NCBI GenBank assembly: GCA_963709425.1
Contig: CAVPWG010000004.1
Location: forward strand, 930,001-994,000
Direction: 5' to 3'
DNA length: 64,000 bases
DNA from: JAICJC01 sp963709425
GTDB taxonomy: Bacteria; Actinomycetota; Thermoleophilia; Gaiellales; JAICJC01
Of the stretch, positions 54,080 to 62,076 are shown in pieces (the first letter of the stretch is position 1; the number at the start of each line of letters is the position of its first letter). The position numbers and the translations under genes are program-made. The notes beneath the pieces were generated by a model. The model was not told the origin of the DNA and did not search any database. It saw only the letters and a list, made by a program, of their open reading frames with translations.

Positions 54080-54167
54080 TGGACCTGGTCCACCCACCGG
54101 GATCGGGCGACTGGGTGGACCAGGTCCATCCATGTCACGGGACAGACGTCCGGGACCACGTCCACCC
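54080..54167. repeat. Three 36-bp-spaced repeats with nested palindromes
   Basis: GACCTGGTCCACCC (54082), GACCAGGTCCATCC (54118) and GACCACGTCCACCC (54154) start exactly 36 bp apart. The first two units form a perfect 17-bp inverted repeat: TGGACCTGGTCCACCCA at 54080-54096 against TGGGTGGACCAGGTCCA at 54112-54128, with a 15-base loop. Each arm is itself a 13-bp palindrome (TGGACCWGGTCCA). The block lies between the GGDEF-EAL stop and the CxxC-gene start. It could be a terminator, an array of regulator sites or a repeat family. Confidence 0.7.
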
Positions 54168-54191
54168 CGGGCTGCCCGAGCCAGAACCGCT

Positions 54192-56373
54192 CTACGCAGC
54201 GCGCCGCGTGCGGCTGCGCACGAGCGGGGCAACCTCGGGCGCCGGCACGGCCGGCGAGAAGAGGAAGCCCTGGCCGAACGTGCATCCCTCGGCCATGAGG
54301 AAGTCGCGCTGCGCCTCGGTCTCGATGCCCTCCGCCAGCGGCTGGAGGCCGAGCTTGCGGGCGAGCTGGATGATCGCCGAGACGAGGACGGTGGCGCTCG
54401 GGTCGCCCGGCAGGTCGTGCACGAACGACCGGTCGATCTTGAGCGTCGTCACCATCATCTGCGAGAGCCGCGAGAGCGAGGAGTGCCCCGTGCCGAAGTC
54501 GTCGATCGCGAGCCGCAGGCCGCGCTCGTGGAGCTCGGTCAGGATCGGCTCGACGCGGCCCTCGTCGGCCATCGCCGCCGACTCGGTGATCTCGATCATG
54601 ACCCGGCCGGCGTGCAGGCCGAACTGCTCGATCGTCTTCAGGACGTGGCGCATGGCGGTCGGCTGCCACAGCGCCGGCGGCATGTTGACCGACACGTAGA
54701 GGTCGAGGCCCTGCGCGCGCCACTCCGCGCCCTGGCGGCAGGCCTCCTCGATGACCCAGTCCGACAGCGGCCCGATCACGCCGGTGCGCTCGGCGAGCGG
54801 GATGAACTCCTTCGGCGGCACCATCCCGCGGGCGGGGTCGTTCCACCGCACCAGCGCCTCGACGCCGACGACGGAGCCCGTCTCGAGCTCGACCAGCGGC
54901 TGGTAGTGGAGCACCATCTCCCCGCGGCCGACGGCGCCGCGCAGGCGGCCGGCCATCGAGAGCTGCGCAACCCGGTCGTGGCCGTCGGAGGCGTAGAGCT
55001 GGTAGCCGTCGCGACCCGACTCCTTCACCTTGTACATCGCGATGTCGCCGTTCTTCAGCATCCCCTCGGCGTCGGTCGCATCGACCGGGAAGACGCTGAT
55101 GCCGATCGAGGCGCTCGTGTGCAGCTCTGTGCCCGCCACGAGGAACGGGGCATGCAGCGCCGCCTGCACCTTGCGGGCGATCTGATCGCAGGCCGTCCGC
55201 ATCCACTCGGGCTCGGCGCGATGGCCGTCGAAGTCGCCGATCAGGATGAGGAACTCGTCGCCGCCCTGGCGCGCCACGAGGTCGCCGGAGCGCGTGACCG
55301 CCCCGAGCCGGTCGGCGACCTGGCGCAGGAGCTCGTCGCCGGCGGAGTGCCCGAAGCTGTCGTTCACGAGCTTGAAGTCGTCGAGGTCGATGAAGAGCAC
55401 GGCGGCGCCCGAGCCGGTCCGGCGCGCCCGGGCCAGGACGAGCTCCAGGTGCTCGTTGAACATCGCCCGGTTCGGGAGCCCGGTCAGCGGATCGTGGTAG
55501 GCCAGGTGGGCGAGCCGATCCTCGGCGCACTTGCGCTCGGTGATGTCGAGCAGGAACCCCTGCCGGAAGAGCGGCGTGCCGTCGGGAGCGCACACCGGCA
55601 CGGTGCGGTCGAGCACCCACACGGCCCGGCCGTCGCGGGCGATCAGGCGGTACTCCTCCTCGAACACCGTCCCCTCGTCGCAGCACTTCGCCGAGAGCGC
55701 GCCGACCCACTCGCGATCGTCCTCGTGCAGGATGGCCGCGAAGAGGGCGCCGCCGTCCTTCACCCAGTCGTCGGGCGTGTAGCCCAGCACCAGCTCGATG
55801 TGCGGGCTGATGTACGTCACCCGGCCCTCGAGCGAGTTCACATACGTGCCGACGGGCATGTCCTCGACGAGCTTGCGGTAGCGCCACTCGGCCGCCCGCA
55901 GCTCCTTCTCGGCGCGCTCGCGCTCGGAGATGTCGCGCGTCAGGCGCGCGTAGAGGAGCGCGTTTGCGATCGCGCTCGCGATCACGTCGGCCAGGGAGCG
56001 GAAGAACTCGATCTCGTGGGCGGCGAACTCGTGCCGTTCGTTGTAGCGGATCCGCATCACGCCGACCGCGTCGCCGCGGGAGACGAGCGCGGCCACGAGC
56101 GACGAACCGGCATCGGCCTCGACCACCTCGGGCTCGTGCGTCTCGAGGACGCGCCGTGCGACGTCGGCGTCGGCCTCGACCGCCGGCGCGCCGCTGCCGA
56201 AGGCCACGAGCGCGCCGGGCCTCGCGGTCGTATCGCTCGAGCGACACGGCATGCGCGCCGGTGAGCGCGGACGCGCACAGTCCGACCTCGCGGAGGACGT
56301 CGTCGAGATCGAGACAGGAAGCGAGCTTTCGAGACAGGTCGAAGAGCGCGTCCAACCGGCCAGGGGTAGCCAT
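54192..56373 (-). CDS. GAF-PAS-GGDEF-EAL cyclic-di-GMP protein, N-terminal frame break
   Basis: The repaired protein is about 726 residues from ATG 56373 (MATPGRLDALFDLSRKLASCLDLDDVLREVGLCASAL). A GAF domain spans about 10-165, PAS about 185-305, GGDEF about 320-480 and EAL about 490-745 relative to the longest frame. One extra base near 56220 (in DRE/ARPGALVAFGSG) separates the first 50 residues; the remainder is open as a single frame with an internal ATG at 56252. Active motifs are intact: RQGGDEF with an RSGD inhibitory site, VEALVRW, EITES, IDDFGTGHSS, KIDRSFV, AEGIET. It would make and degrade cyclic di-GMP in response to ligands sensed by GAF and PAS. Confidence 0.9.
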
Positions 56374-56592
56374 GGTGGCTTTATCGGAAGCGGTTTCAGC
56401 CGCCTTGAGCACTACCGCACGAGACTGCGCTCGTCGCCGTCATTGGGAGCGGGTTGGACTCGCAGCCCGCGTCGTGCCCTATCACGGCTACAGTCGCAGC
56501 AGAAGGGGAGTAACCCCAGGAAGCGGCGGCGCCGTCAGGACGGCCTTCGAGCCCGGTGCCGCCGGCCCCAGAGGCGGGTGAGACCTTCGGAA

Positions 56593-56610
56593 CGCAAGCA
56601 AACGCTTGCG
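56593..56610 (+). promoter_or_regulatory. Palindrome upstream of the eRF1-like gene
   Basis: CGCAAGC (56593-56599) and GCTTGCG (56604-56610) form a perfect 7-bp inverted repeat around AAAC. It ends 14 bp before a GAGGAGG ribosome-binding site and could be a regulator site in the promoter or a leader hairpin. Confidence 0.4.
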
Positions 56611-56634
56611 GTATCCGACCCGCGAGGAGGAGCC

Positions 56635-57649
56635 ATGCTGACCTGGGACGACATTCGCGCGATCGACGCCATCACCGACCCGTTGGGAGTCGTGTCGATC
56701 TACGCCGACCGCCCCGATGACGGGAGCGGCCGACTGGTGCGCGCCGTGTCGCTCGCGGGAGAGCTGCGACGGCTCGAGACCGACCTGGCGGCCGACGGCG
56801 AGGCCGTGGCGGCGTACCGGCGGCGCATGCAGGAGGTCCGGCCGGCGCTGGCCCGCATGCTCGAGGGCCGCGCGCCGGGGCGGGCGCTCTTCGTGCCGCT
56901 TTCGACCGGCGAGGCCCTCGAGGTCGCGGTGGGGATGCCGGTCGGTATGGCGGTCGTCGTCGAGGAGACGGCCTACGTGCGCCCGCTCGTGGCAGCGGTC
57001 GACGAGGGCCGGCCGGCGGGAGTGATCGTGGACGACGGCCCGTCGCTGCGGCTGCTCGCGTGGCGGATGGGCGTGATCGAGGAGGTCGGCACGTACCGGT
57101 CGTCGGCCCGGCCCGGGACGCGCCCTGCGAGGGCGCTCGCCCACGAGGTGCGAACGGCCGCGCGCGAGCGGGGCTGGACGCGGGTCGTCGTCGCCGGCAG
57201 CAGCCGGCTCGCGCACACCCTGGCGAGGTCGGCAACGCCCCCGGACGGCGAGGTGGCCGTGTTCACGCGCTCGGTCTCGGGCGTCGGCCCGCGCGGCCTC
57301 GCAACCGCCCTCGGGAGCGCGCTGAGCGAGGCGCAGCGCCGGTATGAGTGGAAGCTGGTCGAGCGGGTCCTCAGCGCCGGGCTGAGCGACCAGAGACGCC
57401 GTGCTCGGCCCGGGCAGGACACGCCGTGCGCTGGATCAGCGGCTGGTCAAGCACCTGCTCATCGACGCCGACCACGAGCACCGCTGGCTGGAGGGCCCGG
57501 AGCCCGCGCCGAGCCGCTGGCCCGACCGCGACCCGGCCGAGGAGCTGATCGAGCGGGCGCTGCACAGCGGCGCGGACATCACGCCGGTCGAGGGGCCGGC
57601 GCGGAGGCCGCTCGGAGCGGCCGAGGGCCTCGCGGCGATCCTGCACTGA
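56635..57649 (+). CDS. Bacterial eRF1-like (baeRF/Vms1-related) protein, frame break near the C-terminal domain
   Basis: The ATG at 56635 has a GAGGAGG site 5 bp upstream. The first frame reads MLTWDDIRAIDAITDPLGVVSIYADRP, a typical opening of the bacterial eRF1-like family, then GRALFVPLSTGEALEV, VRPLVAAVDEGRPAGVIVDDG and WTRVVVAGSSRLAHTLA. At about 57391 an extra base breaks it after LSAGLSDQ. The next frame continues DAVLGPGRTRRALDQRLVKHLLIDADHEHRW and ADITPVEGPARRPLGAAEGLAAILH to the stop at 57649, the eRF1 domain-3-like part; repaired length is about 337 residues. Family roles are poorly known but point to ribosome or peptidyl-tRNA quality control. No hydrolase GGQ motif is seen. Confidence 0.78.
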
Positions 57650-57691
57650 GCGGGGGGCCGTGCGGATCGCCGGAGGTCCTCGGCGGAGTGG

Positions 57692-59101
57692 CTACTCGGC
57701 TCCCTGAAGCGCCGGCTCTCCGACCCGGACGTCGCTGCTGCGCCGGCCCGGAAGGAGGACCGCGGCCAGCGCGCCGACTCCGACGACCGCCGCACCGACC
57801 CAGAGCGCCGGGATGATGCCGTCGGTGAAGAGATCGGCCGAGCCGTATCCGCCCTGGTGGGTGAAGATCGACGCCAGGACCGCCACGCCGAACACGCCGC
57901 CCAGCTCGCGGATGGCGTTGTTGGCGCCGGAGGCCTTGCCCGCCTCATCGGGGCGGACGGCGCCGAGGACGACCGTCGCCACGGGCGCGAAGAAGAGCGC
58001 CATCCCGACGCCGGCGATCGCGAACGGCGGCACCAGGTCGATGTAGGCCACGTCGGGCGCGGTGATCGCCGCCAGCCACGCGAGCGCGGTCGCCTGCAGC
58101 GCCAGGCCGGCGATGAGCAGCGGCCGCCCGCCGATCCGGTCGGTCACCGCGCCGGCGATCGGCGCGACGATCATCGGCATGCCCGTCCACGGCAGCATCC
58201 GCAGACCGGCCTCGAGCGGCGAGTTCCCCTGCACGTTCTGGAGGTACTGGGTCAGGAGGAAGATCGACCCGAACATGCCGAAGAACATGAGGAGCGACGC
58301 GGCGTTCGCGGCCGCGAATGCGCGGTTCCGGAAGAAGCGCATCGGCAGCATGGGCTCGCGCGTGCGCCGCTCCCAGGCCACGAACGCGACGAGGAGCACG
58401 ACACCCGCGATCAGCGAGGCCACGATCTCCGGGCTCGTCCAGCCGCGCGAGTTGGCCCTGACCAGGCCCCACACGAGGCCGAGCGCGGAGGCGGTGATGA
58501 GCCCGACGCCGGTCACGTCGAGCCGCGCCTTCGGGCCGTAGCTCTCGCGCAGCCGTGACATGCCGAGCGGGATCGCCACGAGGCCGATCGGGACGTTGAG
58601 CCAGAAGATCCACTGCCACGAGAGGCCCTGGACGACCGCGCCGCCCACGAGCGGGCCGAGCGCGACTCCGAGGCCGGAGACGCCGCCCCACAGGCCGAGC
58701 GCGAGCCCGCGCCGCTCGGCCGGGACGGCGTCGCTCAGGATGGTCAGGGTGAGCGGCGTCACGATCGCGCCGCCGACGCCCTGAAGCGCGCGGGCGCCGA
58801 TCAGCCACTCGATCGACGGAGACAGTGCCGCCGCCGCAGAGCCGAGCGTGAAGATGCCCAGGCCGACGAGGAAGACCCGCTTCCGGCCGAGGCGGTCGCC
58901 CAGGGCGGCGCCGAGCATCAGGAGCACGGCGAAGGTCAGCGTGTAGGCGTTCACGGTCCACTCGAGGCCCGAGATGGACGCGTGCAGGTCGCGCTGCATC
59001 GTCGGCAGCGCGGTCGTGACGACGAGGTTGTCGAGCGTCGTCATGAAGAGCGCGATCGAGGTGATCGCGAATGTCCAGACGATGTGAGCCCGGTGGCTCA
59101 T
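57692..59101 (-). CDS. MFS transporter, DHA2 family
   Basis: A 469-residue exporter from ATG 59101 with an AGGAGG site. TM1 is FAITSIALFMTTLDNLVVTTALPTMQRDL, followed by LEWTVNAYTLTFAVLLMLGAALGDRLGRKRVFLVG (motif A) and LGLWGGVSGLGVALGPLVGGAVVQGLSW (motif C). About 14 helices are present. The downstream part (FFAPVATVVLGAVRPDEAGKASGANNAIRELGGVFGVAVLA) is typical of actinobacterial drug exporters. A TetR gene lies 60 bp upstream on the same strand; matching operator-like sequences precede both genes. Substrate unknown, probably a toxic compound. Confidence 0.93.
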   Translation of the reverse strand: MSHRAHIVWTFAITSIALFMTTLDNLVVTTALPTMQRDLHASISGLEWTVNAYTLTFAVLLMLGAALGDRLGRKRVFLVGLGIFTLGSAAAALSPSIEWLIGARALQGVGGAIVTPLTLTILSDAVPAERRGLALGLWGGVSGLGVALGPLVGGAVVQGLSWQWIFWLNVPIGLVAIPLGMSRLRESYGPKARLDVTGVGLITASALGLVWGLVRANSRGWTSPEIVASLIAGVVLLVAFVAWERRTREPMLPMRFFRNRAFAAANAASLLMFFGMFGSIFLLTQYLQNVQGNSPLEAGLRMLPWTGMPMIVAPIAGAVTDRIGGRPLLIAGLALQATALAWLAAITAPDVAYIDLVPPFAIAGVGMALFFAPVATVVLGAVRPDEAGKASGANNAIRELGGVFGVAVLASIFTHQGGYGSADLFTDGIIPALWVGAAVVGVGALAAVLLPGRRSSDVRVGEPALQGAE

Positions 59102-59119
59102 GCGATCCTCCTAAGGTGG

Positions 59120-59135
59120 TAGTAAGTGCTAACTA
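59120..59135. promoter_or_regulatory. Candidate TetR operator at the MFS promoter
   Basis: TAGTAAGTGCTAACTA is a 16-bp near-palindrome (TAGTAAG against CTAACTA, one mismatch). It lies 19 bp upstream of the MFS start in the tetR-MFS gap and resembles the site at 59709. Confidence 0.5.
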
Positions 59136-59161
59136 ACATCTGGAGTGAAAAAAACTCGGCC

Positions 59162-59701
59162 CTACGGCGTGATCCCCAGGCCGGCCATCATGCGGGCGGC
59201 CCAGCCATCCTTCGCGCCCAGCAGATCCCCCGCGGCGAGGACGTTCAGCATCATCCCCGTGGCGAAAAATGCGCTGACGAGCGCCTGGTCGCCGCCGACG
59301 ACCCCCTCGACGAACTCGACGAGCTCGCCGTAGCGGCGCCGGACGAGCCGGCGGACGTCGGGGTCATCGCACGCGGCGTACGCCTGGAGCTGCATCTTGA
59401 GCCGCGACCGGTCCTTGATCAGCTGGCCGTAGGCGAGCCCCATCGCGTGGAGCGCGTCCTGGCCGGTGCCGCCCGCCGCCGCGGTCTCGAATGCCTCCCG
59501 CGTCTCGGCGAAGCACACCTCGACGCAGGCCAGGAACAGCGCCTTCTTGGTCCCGAAGAGGCGGAAGACGTAGGGCTGGGTGACGTGCACGCGGCGCGCG
59601 ATCGACTCGACGTTCGTGCCGTCCAGCCCGCCTGCCCCGAATTCGACAACCGCGGCATCGATGATCGCCTGCCGCCGTTCGTCTGCCGTCATCCGTACCA
59701 T
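59162..59701 (-). CDS. TetR-family repressor of the DHA2 exporter
   Basis: A 179-residue protein, start set at ATG 59701 (MVRMTADERRQAIIDAAVVEFG); ATG 59692 and GTG 59722 are alternatives, the latter inside the operator. The helix-turn-helix is TNVESIARRVHVTQPYVFRLFGTKKALF at about residues 28-56. The C-terminal domain (DRSRLKMQLQAYAACDDPDVRRLVRRRYGELV) is like that of repressors controlling MFS exporters. It lies directly upstream of the exporter on the same strand and is divergent from the threonine-dehydratase-like gene. Similar 16-bp motifs before tetR and before the MFS gene support control of both. Confidence 0.92.
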   Translation of the reverse strand: MVRMTADERRQAIIDAAVVEFGAGGLDGTNVESIARRVHVTQPYVFRLFGTKKALFLACVEVCFAETREAFETAAAGGTGQDALHAMGLAYGQLIKDRSRLKMQLQAYAACDDPDVRRLVRRRYGELVEFVEGVVGGDQALVSAFFATGMMLNVLAAGDLLGAKDGWAARMMAGLGITP

Positions 59702-59708
59702 GGGAAGT

Positions 59709-59724
59709 AAGTTAGCAGTCACTA
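59709..59724. promoter_or_regulatory. Candidate TetR operator at the tetR promoter
   Basis: AAGTTAGCAGTCACTA; its reverse complement TAGTGACTGCTAACTT matches TAGTAAGTGCTAACTA at 59120 in 13 of 16 positions. It is 8 bp upstream of the chosen tetR start and 36 bp from the divergent dehydratase start. Confidence 0.5.
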
Positions 59725-59759
59725 CCTACGATTGTCAAGGGCGAGGGTCAGTCGATACC

Positions 59760-60728
59760 ATGGCGCGCGTGACCCTGAGCCCCGACGACGTGCGCGCCGC
59801 CGCCGAGCGCCTGTCCGGGGTCGCCCACCGCACACCCGTGTTCACCTCGCGCACGCTCGACGTGCGCACCGGCGCGACGGCGTTCCTGAAGGCGGAGTGC
59901 CTCCAGCGCGGCGGTGCATTCAAGTTCCGCGGTGCCTACAACATGATCTCCTCGCTCGGCCCCGAGGAGCGGGCGGCCGGCGTGGTCGCCTACTCGTCGG
60001 GGAACCACGCGCAGGCCGTGTCGCTCGCCGCCCGGATCGTCGGCGCGTCGGCCACGATCCTCATGCCCATCGACACGCCCGCCGCCAAGCTCGACGCCAC
60101 CCGGGGCTACGGCGCCGAGGTCGTCACGTACGACCGTTACCGCGAGGACCGCGAGGCGCTCGGCGCCGCGCTCGCCGGGGAGCGCGGCCTCGTGCTCGTG
60201 CCGCCGTACGAGCACCCGCTGGTGATGGCCGGCCAGGGCACCTCGGCGCTCGAGCTGCTCGAGGAGGCGCCCGACCTCGATGTCCTCCTCGTGCCCGTCG
60301 GCGGCGGCGGCCTGATCGCCGGCTGCGCCACCGCCGCGAAGGCGATCCGGCCGGGCATCCGCGTGATCGGCGTCGAGCCCGAGGCCGGCGACGACACGCG
60401 CCGCTCGCTCGAGGCGGGCGAGCGGGTGCGCATCCCCGTCCCGCGCACCATCGCCGACGGCCAGCAGGCCGACATCCCGGGCGAGCTGACCTTCGCGGTA
60501 AACCGCCGGCTCGTCGACACGATCGTGACGGTGTCGGACTCCGAGATCGTCGACGCCATGGCGTTCCTGTTCGACCGGATGAAGCTCGTGACCGAGCCGA
60601 GCGGCGCGAGCGCGGCCGCCGCGCTGCTCGCCGGCCGCGCCGACGCCGCCGGCGCCCGCGTGGGCGTCATCATCTCGGGCGGCAACGTCGGCGCAGCCCG
60701 GTTCGCGGAGCTGATGACGGGCCGATGA
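59760..60728 (+). CDS. Threonine/serine dehydratase-like PLP enzyme
   Basis: A 322-residue fold-II PLP protein from ATG 59760 (MARVTLSPDDVRAAAERLSGVAHRTPVFTSRTL). The PLP lysine is in LQRGGAFKFRGAYNMI, the substrate loop is YSSGNHAQAVS, the phosphate-binding glycine loop is VPVGGGGLIAGCA and the end has VISGGNVGAARF. There is no ACT regulatory domain, as in catabolic TdcB-type threonine dehydratases and serine racemases. It would convert threonine to 2-oxobutyrate and ammonia, or serine to pyruvate. It is divergent from tetR with an operator-like motif between; whether it belongs to that regulon is unclear. Confidence 0.92.
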   Translation: MARVTLSPDDVRAAAERLSGVAHRTPVFTSRTLDVRTGATAFLKAECLQRGGAFKFRGAYNMISSLGPEERAAGVVAYSSGNHAQAVSLAARIVGASATILMPIDTPAAKLDATRGYGAEVVTYDRYREDREALGAALAGERGLVLVPPYEHPLVMAGQGTSALELLEEAPDLDVLLVPVGGGGLIAGCATAAKAIRPGIRVIGVEPEAGDDTRRSLEAGERVRIPVPRTIADGQQADIPGELTFAVNRRLVDTIVTVSDSEIVDAMAFLFDRMKLVTEPSGASAAAALLAGRADAAGARVGVIISGGNVGAARFAELMTGR

Positions 60729-60749
60729 AACGCAATATCCTGCGCGGCC

Positions 60750-62067
60750 GTGGATCAGGACGACCTCGACCCCCGGGAGGCTGAGGCCGAGCGGCTCGGG
60801 CCCGGCCCGCCGATCAAGCCGACCGGCCTTCGCCGCCTGCTGACCGGTGCGGCGATGGACATCGGGCCGCTTCGACGGCATCGCGATTTCCGGCTGCTCT
60901 TCATCGGCCAGGGCGTCTCGTTCCTGGGCTCGATGATCACCTATGTCGCCTTCCCGTTCCAGGCCTACGAGATCACCCACTCGTCGCTCGTCGTCGGCCT
61001 GCTCGGCGCCGTCGAGCTTGTGCCGCTCCTGGGGAGCGCGCTCGTGGGCGGCGCCATCGCCGACGCGGTCGACCGCCGCCGGATGATGCAGATCACCGAG
61101 CTCGCGTTCGCCGCCGCCTCGGCCGCCCTTGTCGTGAACGCGCTCCTGCCGCAGCCGCGGCTGTGGGTCATCTTCGTGCTCGCCGCCATCATGGCGATGC
61201 TCGACGGGCTCCAGCGCCCCTCGCTCGAGGCCCTGACGCCGCGCCTGGTCGAGCGCCACGAGATGCCGGCCGCCGGCGCGCTCTCGTCGTTCCGCATGAC
61301 GATCGGGATGGTGGCGGGCCCCGCCATCGCCGGCGTCCTCATCGCGTCGATCGGACTCGCCGCAACCTACGGCGTCGACGTGGCGACGTTCGTCGTCTCG
61401 CTGATCGCGCTCAGGATGATGCGGGCCGTCCCCCCGCCGGCCGAGGCCGAGCCCCCGAGCATGCGCCGCATCGCCGAGGGCGCCAGCCTACGCCTGGTCC
61501 CGCCCCGAGCTCGTCGGCACCTACACCGTCGACATCGTGGCGATGCTGTTCGGGATGCCCGAGGCGCTCTTCCCGGCAGTCGCCTCGGAGCTGGGCGGCG
61601 CCGGCGCGCTCGGCCTGCTCTTCTCTGCGCCCGCGGTCGGGTCGCTCCTCGCCACGGCCACCAGCGGCTGGACCGGCCGCGTCCACCGGCACGGCGCCGC
61701 GGTCTGCATCGCCGCGACCGGCTGGGGCATCGGCATCGTCATCTTCGGCCTCGCCCCCAGCCTGCCGATCGCGCTCGCGGGCCTCGTCCTCGCGGGCGGC
61801 TCCGACATGATCTCGGGCGTCTTCCGCTCGACGATCTGGAACCAGACGATCCCCGACGAGCTGCGCGGCCGCCTCGCGGGAATCGAGCAGGTGAGCTACT
61901 CGACCGGCCCGCTGCTCGGGAACGTCGAGGCCGGCGGCGTGGCGTCGCTCACGTCCGTCCCGTTCTCGATCGTCTCGGGCGGCATCATGTGCGTCGCCGG
62001 GGTCGCCGTCTGCATCGCGCTCCTCCCCGCCTTCTGGCGCTACGACGACCGCGGCGCCCGCCCCTAG
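60750..62067 (+). pseudogene. MFS transporter, DHA3-like, one frame break
   Basis: From GTG 60750 the first frame gives an Asp/Glu-rich leader, then FRLLFIGQGVSFLGSMITYVAFPFQAYEITHSSLVVGLLGAVELVPLLGSALVGGAIADAVDRRRMM, the first six helices and motif A of an enterobactin-exporter (EntS/DHA3)-type MFS. Near 61488 one extra base breaks it in RIAEGA. The other frame continues YAWSRPELVGTYTVDIVAMLFGMPEALFPAVASELGG with the second six helices to the TAG at 62067. Repaired length is about 438 residues. DHA3 proteins export drugs or siderophores. The conservation on both sides of the break argues that the gene was recently, or is still, intact. Confidence 0.84.
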
Positions 62068-62076
62068 ACTCACACC

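Noticed and set aside
54080..54167. CRISPR array
   Set aside because: Only three short units with diverged 14-bp cores, palindromic arms and no spacer/repeat structure of CRISPR type; no cas genes in the window.
19062..61500. Programmed ribosomal frameshifting as explanation for the split genes
   Set aside because: The breaks share no slippery heptamer or downstream structure and affect unrelated enzymes whose homologues are encoded in one frame.
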